A DNA stretch of 34,393 bases, taken from Ichthyophthirius multifiliis (lineage: Eukaryota; Ciliophora; Oligohymenophorea; Hymenostomatida). Of this stretch, positions 1-12,303 are shown piece after piece. Made by a program: the position numbers and the translations under genes. The notes below the pieces were generated by a model. The model was given only the letters and a program-made list of their open reading frames with translations. It was not told where the DNA came from and did no database searches. The DNA is taken from assembly GCF_000220395.1 (NCBI RefSeq), contig NW_004086410.1:1-34393 (forward strand), given 5' to 3'. The first letter of the stretch is position 1; each line of letters begins with the position of its first letter.

Positions 1-100
1 ACCCCAACCCCAACCCCAACCCCCAACCCCAACCCCAACCCCAACCCCAACCCCAACCCCAACCCCAACCCCAACCCCAACCCCAACCCCAACCCAACCC
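1..100. repeat. Telomere, C4A2 repeats
   Basis: About 16 tandem CCCCAA units run inward from base 1, the C-strand of a Tetrahymena/Ichthyophthirius type GGGGTT telomere. One unit has five C (20-24), and the innermost two units are degenerate (CCCAA at 93-100) just before the unique sequence starts at 101. The window therefore begins at a true chromosome end. The other end of the window (34393) has no telomere. Confidence 0.98.
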
Positions 101-963
101 TTTTAACAAAAAAAATAAAAACCAACCCACCCAATTCTTACATCAACAAAACACTTTTAATTTTTAAAAGTAAATATTCTTTTATACTTTATTTTTTCAA
201 AGAATTTAAAAATATCTAAAATTTACTATATTTATTTATATACAATATTATATTATGAATAAATACATATATATTCATTAAATGTAATTAAAATATATTT
301 GAGAATTTATTATTTACTTTTTAATAATATATTTTTTTATTAGATTTATATATTTAATTTATAATTAATAAAAATGTTTCATTAAATATAATAAATAATT
401 TATATAAAAATATTAAAATATATTTAATATAAAAAATAATATATAATTCATTTTAATAAATTATTAAATAATAAAAATATATAAAAATAATATATTTATA
501 ATTTTTTATATTTAATTTAATAAAAATATTTTAATATTATTTATATAAATGATATTTATAAATAAATAATTATATGTATTATATAATATATTATTTAATA
601 TCTCTTTTGATATTCTTATATTTATTTTTTAATTTTGCAAAATATTTAGTTAAAAATATAACTTTTTTTTTATTTAAAATTATCATAAATTTTTAAAATA
701 AATATATTATAAATATAAAAAAAGTAAATGAATTAATTTTTTATTATTATATTTTTATAAATATTGATATCATTATTAATTAATTAGTTCACTTTATTTT
801 CTTAAAAACTATTTGTTATTGTTAAAAAAATATACATACATAATTTTTTTTTCATTTTATTTTCAATCAAATTCATATTTTATATTTTTAAAATATAAAT
901 TTTGCATAATTCTAATTCATATAAATATATAAATGATTAATGTTCTAAAAAATTTTGTTTTAT
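101..963. other. Subtelomeric AT-rich spacer
   Basis: About 860 bases of almost pure A and T between the telomere and the 3' end of the first gene. There is no long repeat, no second telomere-like array and no reading frame with protein-like composition on either strand. It probably holds the 3' untranslated region of the minus-strand gene that ends at 964. Confidence 0.7.
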
Positions 964-1307
964 TCATTATTAAATTTTTTTATATTCATTATTTAATGTT
1001 AAAAGGAGTTTTTCTGAATTTTATTTTAACTATTTTTTTTATAATATTAATTATACATAATAATTACTTTATCATATGCATTCTATGAATGTGCAATCAT
1101 TTAATCATATTTGTCACAAGCTTATTATTTTTCATTTATTATTTAATTTAAATATTCTTATTCTCTTTGCATATTCATTAATTCTATTTCCATTTCATTT
1201 AAAACATTTTCTGACGTATATATTTCATTTTATAATAAATCCCTTTATTATTTTATACCCTAGATATAGTGCTCTAGTTGATTTAATGTATTTTATTCTT
1301 AATTCAT
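964..1307 (-). CDS. SSNA1/DIP13-like basal-body coiled-coil protein
   Basis: Minus-strand gene of two exons, 1307-1068 and 1029-964, joined across a 38-nt GT...AG intron (1030-1067), giving 101 residues; human SSNA1 has 119. The ATG at 1307 is the first in frame and TGA at 964-966 ends it. The protein is one continuous coiled coil rich in Glu, Gln and Asn. Two stretches recall human SSNA1: an LEHYIQGIKQQRDLL segment near the start, and DKYDQMIAHSQNAYDKL followed by KQNSEKLLLTLNNEYKK at the end, matching the FDRTIAETEAAYLKI and SSQTLLSVLKRE region. Splicing rather than read-through is needed to recover this C-terminal match. SSNA1/DIP13 is known as a microtubule-binding fibre-forming protein of centrioles, basal bodies and axonemes, which suits a ciliate. 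The match is from memory of the family, not a search. Confidence 0.8.
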
Positions 1308-1895
1308 ATTTGTTTTTTAAATAAATAAAGTAATTTAATAATAATATTTAAAATAATTTATTTATAAAAATAATTAATTAAAACATAAAATCTATTTTTA
1401 AAAATAAAAATTTTTAGAAAAAAATATATTTAAGTTTTGATTAATTTAATTTTCAGATATTTTAATTAAATATTTATTTAGATATACAAAAAATATTTCT
1501 ATTGAATAATTATTTTTTAATATAAGAAAAAAAATATATTATTTCTTATTTTAAAATATATTATATATTTTAATTTCTATTATTTTTATAATATTTTAAA
1601 AATTTTTAAAATATAAATTTTAAATTATTTTTTATTTTATTAATATTAAATAATAAATAAAATTAAGATTTTAAAATAAAATAAATTTTATATATAAATA
1701 TTAAATATATTTATATATTTACTAATAAGTTTACTTTTTTTTATTTAAAATTTTATTGTTACTTTATTATTTTTTATTATATAAAGATATTTGCTTTTTA
1801 ATAAGCATTAATCTTATTTTTATTTGAAGAGTTATTATATAAAATATGATTAATTGAAATATTTTATGTTTTAATATTACTTTTAATATAAATAA
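1308..1895. other. AT-rich spacer
   Basis: About 590 bases between two minus-strand genes, probably containing the promoter of the SSNA1-like gene. The composition is A/T homopolymers and TTTA/ATAA runs. No reading frame with mixed amino-acid composition was seen. Confidence 0.6.
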
Positions 1896-2344
1896 TCATT
1901 TTAAAATAGATTGGTATTACTAATTAATATTTTTATATAAAAATTAAAATTTGTAATTTATAAATAAAAATTAAATTTTTCTTATTACTTCTATTTATTC
2001 TCCATTTTTTTTTTAAATATTTTCTACTTCTTTTAATATAAAAGAAATGTAATTTAAAAATGTTTTGATTTTTAAACTTAATGCTATAAAAATTTTGTTT
2101 TGATCATGAAATTATGCTATACTATATATTTAAAAATAATATTAAAATATTGTATTTATTACTGCTAAATGTTGTTATAATTCATGTAAATAGCGAATTA
2201 TTTAAATTAATTAATAATTTTATTTTATTTTTATGTGAATAATTTTTTTCAAAAAATAAGCGCATATAAATTAAAAATATCTTACCTCAATAATTAAATT
2301 ATTTAGTTTAATATTTTCATTAAGAATATTATTAAAACATACAT
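1896..2344 (-). CDS. Candidate small helical protein, unknown
   Basis: Possible minus-strand gene. The model is ATG at 2344, exon 2344-2286, a 164-nt intron opening with GTAAG (2285-2122), exon 2121-1989, a 69-nt intron (1988-1920), and a last exon to TGA at 1896-1898, giving 71 residues. The middle exon is the evidence: it reads IAQFHDQNKIFIALSLKIK and then a segment with LKEVENIQKKNGEQIE, a composition with Glu, Asp, His, Ala and Ser unlike the surrounding AT noise, and splicing adds a short YQSILK tail. An alternative start is the ATG at 2185 with a shorter first intron. No family was recognised. It would be transcribed divergently from the aldehyde dehydrogenase gene, with starts about 145 bases apart. 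The exon boundaries are tentative and the gene may be longer. Confidence 0.4.
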
Positions 2345-2489
2345 AATTTATTTCTATTATTTTTATATAAAAAAAATAATTATAACTTTTAGAAATATTA
2401 CAAATTTTTATTATTTTTATAAAAAATATTTAATAATATATATATATATATATATACCTTTCTTGTTTCTAAAATAAAGATAAAAAAAC

Positions 2490-3953
2490 ATGAATAATAA
2501 TAATCGTTTTAAAAAACCAACTTATTTCTAAACAAAGCTATTCATAAATAATTAATTTGTTGACGGAGTAAAAAAGACTTATATCCCAGTTTACAATCCT
2601 GCTACAGAAGAAAAGATATGTGAAATAAGTGAAGGAACAGAATAAGACATAGAATTAGCTATAGATGCTGCTGCCTAAGCCTTTAAAAAATGGAAAAAAG
2701 TTGCTGCAGCTGAACGATCTAGATTAATGATGGTACTAGCAGATTTACTTGAAAAGCACTTAGATGAATTTGTTGCATTAGAATCTTTAGACAATGGCAA
2801 ACCACTCGATTAAGCTCTTTTCGATATATAAGAAGTGGTAACTAGCATCAGATATTATGCAGGCTGGGCTGACAAGTTAACTGGAAAGACCTATTAGTCT
2901 TCTGAAGATACATTGTTTTATAGTCGCCGTGAACCTTTTGGAGTTGTTGGATTGATTTCTCCTTGGAATTATCCTTTAATGATGTGTGAATGGAAATTCG
3001 GACCTGCTCTTGCTACAGGAAATTGTATTGTACATAAACCTTCAGAAGAAACTCCTTTGACAATTTTAAGATTTGCTGAACTTATTAAAGAAGCTGGATT
3101 TCCACCTGGAGTATTTAACATTGTGCCCGGGTATGGAAATATTGCAGGAGAGGCACTCGCTAGAAGTTAAAAAGTAGGAAAAATTTCTTTCACTGGTTCA
3201 ACAGCAGTTGGAAGAAAAATACTTTAGGCAAGTTCAGAAACCAATTTGAAAAAAGTAGCTCTTGAATTAGGTGGAAAATCACCTGTTATAGTATGTCCTT
3301 CAGCTGATTTGGACAAAACGATAGTAGCTATTTGGTTCGCATTCACATAAAATATGGGACAATCATGTGATGCTGGAAGCCGTTTGCTTATTCATGAAAG
3401 CATTTATGACGAATGTTTGAAAAGACTTATTAAAATGAACGAAAGTGTAATTATTGGGGATGCTTTTGACGGTGCTAACCATGGCCCTTAAGTTAATAAA
3501 ATATAATTCTAAAGAATTCTTCAATTTATTGAAGAAACTAAAAATCTTAAAGATGTCAGAGTTATCTTAGGTGGAGAAAGGTGGGGATAAAAAGGATACT
3601 TTATTAAACCTACTATTTTTGCTAATGTTGATGATAATGCTAGAATTGCTTAAGAAGAAATTTTTGGACCCGTACTTGCTGTTTTAAAACCTTGGAAAAC
3701 TATTGAAGAAGTAATTGAAAGGGCTAATAATAGTAGTTATGGATTAGCTTGTGGAATAATGAGTTCCAATTTAACTGAATGTGAATTACTTGCTAAAGAA
3801 ATTGATGCTGGAAATGTTTATATTAATAGCTATGCAATTTCACAAAGATATATGCCTTTTGGAGGATATAAATAATCAGGATTTGGAAGAGATGGAGGAG
3901 AAGAAGGTTTACTTGAATATACGCAAGTAAAATCAGTTTATTATTAACTTTGA
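2490..3953 (+). CDS. NAD(P)-dependent aldehyde dehydrogenase
   Basis: An intron-free gene of 487 codons, the usual length of the ALDH superfamily (480-500), with 20 or more in-frame TAA/TAG read as Gln and a TGA stop. It oxidises an aldehyde to the carboxylate with NAD+ or NADP+. Signature residues are all present: the SPWNYPL cofactor loop with Asn160, the FTGSTAVG Rossmann motif, the LELGGKSP motif with general base Glu259, the GQSCDAGSR motif with catalytic Cys293, and the QEEIFGPV and PFGGYKQSGFGR motifs near the C terminus. The overall pattern resembles class 1 and betaine-aldehyde/aminoaldehyde dehydrogenases, but the substrate cannot be read from sequence alone. There is no signal peptide, so it is probably cytosolic. 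Its conserved Gln positions encoded by TAA are strong evidence for the ciliate code. Confidence 0.96.
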
Positions 3954-4441
3954 TTTAGTTTTTTAAAAATATTTTATTATCTAATTATAAATTTCATTTA
4001 TTATTTTTTATATTTATGAAAATTATTTTAGTTTTATACAAATTTTTATATTTATAAAAAATAAAAATAAATACATATTTATTGAAATTATTTATATTTT
4101 TAATTTAATAAAAAGAAATAATAATAATTCTAAATATTTGTAAACAACTTAGATAATTGAACATATTATTTTTATTTTTAATAATCAAAATATAAAATAT
4201 ATAAATTTAATAATTAAAAATTATAAATGATCTAATAATTTAACAAAAAGACAAATTAATTTTTTCGCGGAAATGCATTTTTTTCTTGTTTTTAAAAAAT
4301 TAATAAAAATAAACATAAAAAAAAAGATACTTATATTAAATACACATGATAATTAAATTAATAAATATGAATTTATTTTTTTCTATTTTTATTAAAAAAA
4401 AATAACAAATATATATATATTTTGAATAAAATTTAATAGAA
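3954..4441. other. AT-rich spacer, 488 bases
   Basis: Intergenic sequence between the aldehyde dehydrogenase and USP7-like genes. It holds no gene I can support. Its one unusual element is a short GC-rich island around 4262-4274, listed separately. Confidence 0.6.
4262..4274. promoter_or_regulatory. GC-rich E2F-like motif upstream of USP7-like gene
   Basis: TTTTTCGCGGAAA lies about 170 bases before the USP7-like start codon, in a spacer that otherwise contains almost no C or G. The core resembles the E2F/DP consensus TTTSSCGC and is nearly palindromic. That it acts as a regulatory site is inference. Confidence 0.35.
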
Positions 4442-7400
4442 ATGTCTACATATTTAAATAAAATGAAGCTTTAATAAGAAAATGACTCATAGCAATCATT
4501 AAAAAGATTAAAAATTTAAGAAATTGATTCAAGAGACTGTAAAATTAAATCATAAGAAGAATAAATATTATAATTTATTTAATCTGAAAATATTTCTAAT
4601 TATTAAAATAAATATAAATAAGAAGAAGAAAATAATAAAATAATTTAAATAGCTTTATCTGAAGAAGATGATTTATAATAAATAACAGAGTTATATAAAA
4701 TAAATTAAATTGATAATGAAAAAACATTTGTTTTATGGATAATAAATGGCTCTAATCTATTAAAATATTTTTAAAAAAATTAATTATATGAATAGAACAA
4801 AAGTCAGGATTCAGATAAAACTAATGATTTAAACGATATCGATACAGAAAAGGAAACTTTTAAAACTTAAAATTTGAAATAATATAATTTATTTATTAGC
4901 TATAACGCTTATACATAAAAATTAATGCTATCAATCTAAATAGAAAATATTCAATAAGTTCACAATGTAAAAATAATATATTTTATTTTTATTTGCAATT
5001 TATAATTATGCATTATCTATAAAAAAGCCTATTTAACTTGAGGTTGATTTATATGCTTATTTAAACAGCAGAGAAATTGCTAACATTTATGAAAAGTATA
5101 ATTTTATTCAATATATTTTTTTTTAAAAAAATAAAGACTAACATTTGACAAAGACTAGAAAATTAAAAAAAAAGATATTCAAAATAAATTTTAAATTGAT
5201 TAACTTTAAAATTAAAACCTAATTATAAATGGATATATTAGACCTACTAAGACTAATAAGTAAAAAAATATTCAAAAAATAAATAATTTAATAAAAGTTA
5301 TGATTCTAAAGAAAGTACAGGATATGTAGGACTTTTAAACTAAGGAAACACATGTTATATGAATAGTTATTTACAAACACTTTTTCATTTATCTTCTTTT
5401 GCAAGATTAGTTTTAAAGATACCTACAATTTAAAAATATGACTGTTTTCCTGATGCACTTTAAATATTATTTTATGATTTATTAACCGGAAATGTTCCAG
5501 TATAAATATATTTAAATATTGTTATAATATATTTATTTGATAAAAAAGTAATAAACCATTAATTTACTTAAAAGCTTTGGATGGTAATAAGCTGATGCTT
5601 AAGTTTAGCATGATGTATAAGAATTTGGATGTAATTATTATAATTTAATGAATTCATTTAATTTTTTTTAGTCCATTTAATAGAAACACTTGAATAATAA
5701 ATAGACAGTTCTCCGGAGTTGAAAGGTTCAATATAAAGGATGTTTCAAGGATAAGTTAATAATTATATAAAATGCATGAAAGTTGACTTTAAAACCGAAA
5801 GAACTGAAGTTTTTTTTGACATTTAACTATAAGTAAAAGGTAAAAAATATTAAAAAAAAATTAAAATTAAAAATAATATAGGAATGAAAAAAATTGAAGA
5901 TTCATTATTTTAATATACATAAGAAGAAATATTAATTGGAGATAATATTGTAAAATAAAAATGTTAAAAATAATTAAAAAAATAATTTAACTTTTTAATT
6001 TAAATGATATGAAAAAAAATCAAAAATAATATAATTTTTTTTTTTAAGTATGATACAGGAGATGAAAAATATAGAAAATAACAGGCTAAGAAAGGTTTAA
6101 AATTTTATATATTACCGCCTATTCTTTAAATTACTTTAAAAAGATTTGAATATGATAAAGATTTAGTAAAAATACGCAAATAATATAATTTATCTTGCAT
6201 AATTTTATTTATTATCTTTATTTCTTTTCAAAATAGAGAAATCTAAAAAAAGTACTTGATCCTTATGAATATCCTTTTAAATTAGACATGAAACCTTATA
6301 TGAATACTTAGTTTATTAAAAATTAAGATGACAATGTAAATAATATCTTATTTAAAAGAATTATAAATTAAAAATATAATATTATTTTAGAAATATATGT
6401 ACGAACTATTTGCTGTTTTAATTCATAGTGGGTAATAGAGTGGTTCAGGACATTATTATGCTTATATTTAAAAAAAAGGGTAATGGTATAAATTTAACGA
6501 TTCTATTGTTGAAAAGATAAGCGAATATTAAGTACTATAAGGTGGAAAAGGTGGAATAGATTTCTATTATAAATGGAATACTGTTAATAATATAAATATA
6601 TTGTTTTTTAATTAAATATAAAAAGGATATACTGAATTATCAAAAAGAGACTGTTATAAGGAAAGAAACAGCTTATATGTTAGTCTATGTAAATTTATAA
6701 GAAAAAGATAAAATATTAGATGATTTAACCATTTAAGATATACCAAAATGGATAGTTGAATATAAATAGAAACTAATAGAAAGAGAATAATTTATTAAAC
6801 GATAAAAAAAATATTAGAAGGTAACTATAATTAATTTTGAACAAATAAAATAAACTTAAGGTATTTTTATATATTATATATAAATAATTTAAATTTAAAA
6901 TATAAGAAATAAATTTATTAATTATAATTATTTAGGAAATGCGATATATTTTCATAAATATTTTTTGAATTACCTACCTTCGATAATAGATTAGTTTGAA
7001 AATTAAATTGAAATTGAAAAATGCAAAACTATTTTAGAATTTAAATAATAATTGTCCTAATACATTAATTTAGATTTAGAAAATTTTACAGTTTGGAAAA
7101 TTATTTATAATTTAGATAAAAAAATTGAAAGAATATGCAATTTAGAAATATTGTTACTGAACTTTTGTGATTAAATTTAATTTGATAAGTATTTTTAAGG
7201 TTTATTTAAAGAAAATGCGTTAATTGTATTTTTAATATTAAATTATAATAATAAAAAGCATATAAATTTTAATATAAATAACTAAATTGCCCAAAGTAAT
7301 TTTATGGATATTGAAAATTGTAATGATTTTGAATAGTAAGAATTTATTTAAACTAAATCGCTGTTAAAGAAAAATTAGCTTATGCTCATATTTATTAAAT

Positions 7401-8925
7401 TTTATAATAATTAAACATAATAATTAAATACTTTGGACTATTTCTATGAAAATAGTAATTGTGTATTTAATTAGTTTTTGTTAAAAGTCTAATATAATTA
7501 TTAAATAAATTAAAAAAATATCTAATATTATATTGAAATTAGTTATAATCCTATTTTAATTAAAGATAATCAATTTTAAGAGGAAATTAGAATTATTTTT
7601 TAAAACAGTCAATATGGAGTTTTAATCATTTAAAATATAAAAGAGTTTTAATAAGAAAATAATGTATAAATTAACAATAAATATTTTTTTAAAATTAAAA
7701 TAAAAGAAAATAATAGATAAATATAAATAATGGAGCGATTTTATATAATTGAACTTTTAATCCGTAAATTCATTTATATATTTTAATTAGTTTTTTTTTT
7801 TTTTTAATATTTAAAAGGCTTAAAATGAAAATCAATTGAACTTCAAATAAAATATTAATATAAATTAAAAGTATACAGATCTTCAGAAAATAATATATTA
7901 AGTAATTTTTTTTTATTTTTTTTATTTATTATAAAAAAAAGACTGTGTACAAATGTGATAATAATATTAAATAAGAATGCATTTATTTTTAAATTTTTGA
8001 AAATAAGGTTTATAAATATTTAATTTATCAAAATAAAAATAATAAAAAAAGGAATGGAAAGATTTAAATTATAGTGATGAGTTAAATATATTAGAATTAA
8101 TAAAATAAAATAAGGAACCTGGAGAAAATGAAACTATTTTATTTAATTATAACAATTAATAAACAGCAAAAGATAGAGTAGAGAACGCTTAAATAACATT
8201 TAGCTTCATGAATTAACTAAAATACGGATTAGTAATAAATGAGCCATAATAAATTACTATTTCTATTAAAAGATCTCTTTTAATATAAAATATTTATTAA
8301 AATTTCTACTAAAATCCTTAATTATTGTAAAAAATAGTTATTTTTTAAAAAAAATATTTTAAATAAAAATAATAGAAACTTAAATTAACAAGAAAACATA
8401 ACCGATTAAATTCAAATAGTTTTTATTTAAAACTAAAATAAAAATGAACTAGTTAATTTTGTACCTTCAATAAATAATTAAATAAAAATAGTAGAAAAAA
8501 GCATTTAAAATAGTTACATTTTTTATTTTGGTAAAAAAATTAATAAAAGCTAAGATATAATAATTGTTTGTAGTTTTCGTTGTATTTAAAAAATAACAAA
8601 CAATAAAACTAAAAAATAATTTATTGGTTATCCTTTTGCCTTATTAGTTAATTAAAATATGAAAGTTTGTGAATTATTCGAATTATTACAAGAAGATTTA
8701 AAATCAAAAAAAATCAAAAGTATAATAGATGAATAAATTTACTAAGTTAATAAGCTGGAAGTATAATTTTAAAGTGATGATAACTTGATTTCTTATATCG
8801 TCAATTAGTAAGATTATTCAACTCTAAAATAAAAATTTAGGTTAGGATAAGATTAAAAAACTATTTTAAAATTAGAAATTATTGTAAAGCCTATTTAAAT
8901 GCCTTTAAATTTATAAAAAAATTGA
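4442..8925 (+). CDS. USP7/HAUSP-type ubiquitin-specific protease
   Basis: A multi-exon gene, about 1235 residues. Modelled exons are 4442-4966, 5028-5095, 5137-5259, 5298-5499, 5549-5630, 5672-5839, 5882-5949, 6049-6165, 6237-6335, 6391-6582, 6626-6860, 6936-7789, 7818-7901, 7942-8007, 8052-8326 and 8376-8925. It removes ubiquitin from substrate proteins. The order is that of USP7: an N-terminal MATH/TRAF-like part (about residues 95-240), then the catalytic domain opening YDSKESTGYVGLLNQGNTCYM with Cys258, the KSFGW and QHDVQEF motifs, GSGHYYAY with His505, WYKFNDS with Asp521, and ETAYMLVYV closing the domain near residue 565. The remainder resembles the ubiquitin-like repeats of USP7, including an FIYIFQLAQ segment like the human NYFQVAK region. 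The triad is intact, so the enzyme is probably active. The intron 7790-7817 is only 28 nt and sits in a T15 tract, so that junction is the least certain. Confidence 0.92.
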
Positions 8926-10307
8926 AAAAATTAATTTAAATATTATTTTATTATTTGTTAACTTAAAAATAATATATTTCCTTTTTATATTTTAAAATTT
9001 AAAAATTGATTAATAAATTTGTAAAGTATATATTATTATTCTATCATTTTATTATTTTTAACTTAAATTAATTAAGTATCTATAAATTTAATATATTTTA
9101 GGTTAAAATAAAGGTTGAATAAAAAATAAAGATTACAAATTTATAAAAAAGTCGAAAAGAATAAAAAATATAGACTTATTTTAATAAATAATTTTATATA
9201 TTCAAATATCTTATTACATTTTACTTGAGTCTTTATTTCTATAAGTTCTGAATTCAAACTAATTTAAATTTATAACAATTTTGTTAAAAATTTTTTTATA
9301 TTTATATGATATTATGCAATTCACAAAATATTTTAAATAAATAATAAATATTTACTATTTTCGAAATAAATTATATTCAAATGAATAAAAAAAAAATATT
9401 GTTTAAAATAACTAACTTATTTTTTTAAAATATTAGTTTATTTATTTGTAAAAATTATATTTTTTAAGAAAAATTTTTAAATAAAAAAATAAAAATGTAA
9501 GCAATTAAAGAGGTTTCAATCAAAATATTAGTATTACTATATTAAAATTTCAATAATACTAAATATTTTGATAAATATTATTATTTTCATAAAATAACTC
9601 ATAAACTAAAGCTTCTATATCTCCTATATATAATACTAAATAATATATATGAAACTATATATTTAAATTATTCTTATTATAAGTTAATTTATTATAATAT
9701 TAGAAATCTTAATTTATAAGAATTTATATTTAATATTATATTTTTTACAATATAAATAAATGATTTAAAAAAGATTATATGTTTCTTTCTATATATATAT
9801 ATATATATATTGTATTTTTTTAAATATTCTTAATTTTGAATATATGCATAGCATTATAAATCTAATTCTAAAATTTATTTAATATAAATAAATATATCTA
9901 CAATAAACTAATAATAAAATTAAGCAATATATAATTTATGATAATATGAATATTTATAATTCTTATACGTTGAATTAACTTTTGAAATTAAAAAACAGTA
10001 TATTATAATTATATTAGCTTAAAAATATATAGTTTAGCAAATTTATTTAAATAATCTAAATTATAGATATTATTTTATTTACAAAATATATACTAATTAT
10101 AATAAAATTATATTTATTTATAAAATATTTTTAAATATTAAATATTATATATTAAAAAATTTATTACAAAAATAATTAATAAAAGAAAACATAACATAGC
10201 ATTTTTAACCTTATTATATAAATAAATAAAAAAATTAATTAATCTTGTTTTTTATTTTTAATTTAAAATTTATTTTTTTAAAAAATTATAAAAATATAAT
10301 TAAAAAT
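8926..10307. other. AT-rich spacer with TA microsatellite
   Basis: About 1.4 kb without a gene I can support. It includes an (AT)n run at about 9791-9811. A short stretch at 9100-9240 has slightly richer composition and could be a downstream exon or the 3' untranslated region of the USP7-like gene. A minus-strand patch near 9190-9260 also reads with some Glu, Asp and Ser, but neither can be tied to a full gene. Confidence 0.5.
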
Positions 10308-12032
10308 ATGAAAAACTAATATATTTATATAAAACATTTTGGAAATACAAATAACGGAGAAAATTAAAAAAATTAAAATAATATTAAACAAAAGGTATAT
10401 GCAAAAAGTCCATAAAATAATATAAAAAAAAATAATAAATATTACAAAGAAGATATATATAAATATATTGATAAAATAAAATTATATTATAAAAATTAAC
10501 TTAATGATATAATTGATACAAAAATTTAAATATTAAAAGAACAAATAACCTAAAATAATATGTAATAAAAAAAACAAAAATAATATATTTAAAATATCAT
10601 ATATTTAAAAATTAGAAATATTGAATAATTAAAGACATAATTAGAATAATACAAAAATGTAATAATATAAATATATAAATATATAAATATATAAATATAT
10701 AAATATATAAATATATATACATATATATATGTTTATTTTAGTTTTTATATTTATATAAATATATTTATAGAAATATTATTAAATTTTTTTTTAATACAAA
10801 TCATTTTAAGTATTATTAGGAAATTAAAGATTAATTTTAAAAATAACATCTTAATTTTAATTTTAATATTTCTTAAATATGTGAATCTATAAATAATAGT
10901 TTTAAACAAATTTTAAATAATTAAGATTAATCAACTCTTTAAACATTATAATATATTTAATAAACTAAATAAGAAATTTTAAATACTTATTAATAAGGAT
11001 AAAATTATTTTAAGTTAAATTATGATTAGATTTCTAAAAGTGCATAAAGTAAAGTTAATATAGACGGAGTAAAAAATATATTTACTTAAATGATTGAATA
11101 ACATTAAAAAGAAATTTAAAAAATTATTGAAAATTTTAAATAATAATTTATAGAAATGTAATTAAAATATGATAAATAAAATGAATTTTTTTTATATACA
11201 CTTAATAATAAAGAATAGTCATTAATAGATAATATTTAATAAATTATTAAAAATAATTTAGGCTAATAAAAAATAATGGCATAACTATAAAGTTAACTAA
11301 TTGAATAATAATAATAAATTATATTTATTGAAAATATATCAAAAAAAATTTTTATAGATTTAAAAAAATAAATTAATTCTAATTAAATTCTAGAAAAACT
11401 TATATATAGCTTTTGTTAATTAAAATAAAAATACGATTTAATTTAAAACAAATATTTATAAATATAAAATATTTTCTATATTTAAAAAAAATAATAGATA
11501 ATATAAAATGAGGTAAATTACTAAGATTAAAAACAAATATAAATTTCTTAAGGAATAAACTTAGATATTAAAAATTAATTTTAAGTAGAATTAAATTAAT
11601 TAGAAGATTATATTGAAAGCCAAATATCCTAAGATAAAGTTACCTTAGATAATTTATAGTAATAAAATCTTAATTAAATTAACTAATAAAAACTAAATAA
11701 TTGTTAAAGTAAATATTTAAAATATATGAATATAAATATATTTGTTAAATTAGATTAGATACAAATTAATAATTTAGATATAATTAAAGTTAAGCAATTA
11801 ATAAAAAGAAGTTAATTAATTATTTAATTAAAGGTTATTTATTTTTACTTTAGGGCTTTTATATAATAATAGTTTAACTTAAAATTCTGATTAAAAATTA
11901 AATTGTAAAATAGATAATTAATTTAAAATTATTGATGAGCTAGGAAAATATTTATATGACTAAGAAGGAAATGAAGTAATTATACTTCCTTAATATATTT
12001 AATAGTTTTAAGATGTACTAAATATAAATTGA
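10308..12032 (+). CDS. Coiled-coil protein, unknown function
   Basis: Three modelled exons (10308-10658, 10742-11810, 11854-12032), 532 residues, TGA stop. The protein is Lys/Asn/Gln/Ile rich, with long helical stretches such as MIEQHQKEIQKIIENFK and an Asn/Gln-rich middle. The last 30 residues differ from the rest: KIIDELGKYLYDQEGNEVI, with regularly spaced Asp, Gly and Tyr, looks like a small folded terminal motif. I do not recognise a family. Coiled-coil proteins of this type are common in ciliate basal bodies and cortex, but that is only a guess. The first intron (10659-10741) carries an octamer microsatellite and its 3' boundary could differ. The second intron, 11811-11853, is required to reach the terminal motif in frame. 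Confidence 0.75.
10667..10715. repeat. Octamer microsatellite (ATAAATAT)n inside an intron
   Basis: About six tandem copies of an 8-base unit, ATAAATAT, within the first intron of the coiled-coil gene. The run is then followed by a short ATATAT stretch. It accounts for most of the 83-nt intron, so its length probably varies between strains. Confidence 0.8.
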
Positions 12033-12303
12033 GTATACTGGAAATTCAACATTTATATAAAAAAAGAATATAAATTATATTATTATAATTAATTTGATAA
12101 TTAATTATTTATTTATTTATTTAATTAATTATAAACTTTATTTAGGAATATTTAAATATTTAATTTTATGCTTTATTTCATTAAAAAATACAAAAAATAA
12201 TTATTTATTATTAAAAATTTTTTTAAAGTTATTTTAAAAATTTATTAAATTAATATAAAAAAATTATTATTTAATAATTATTAGTAAATAAATCGTAATA
12301 ATA

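Noticed and set aside
1076-1324. A plus-strand standard-code frame of 82 codons, strongly hydrophobic
   Set aside because: It is the antisense shadow of the minus-strand SSNA1-like gene, whose TAA/TAG-as-Gln frame has a clear family match.
9100-9260. Possible extra exon or minus-strand gene after the USP7-like gene
   Set aside because: Short open stretches with slightly mixed composition exist on both strands, but no start, stop and splice combination gives a convincing protein.
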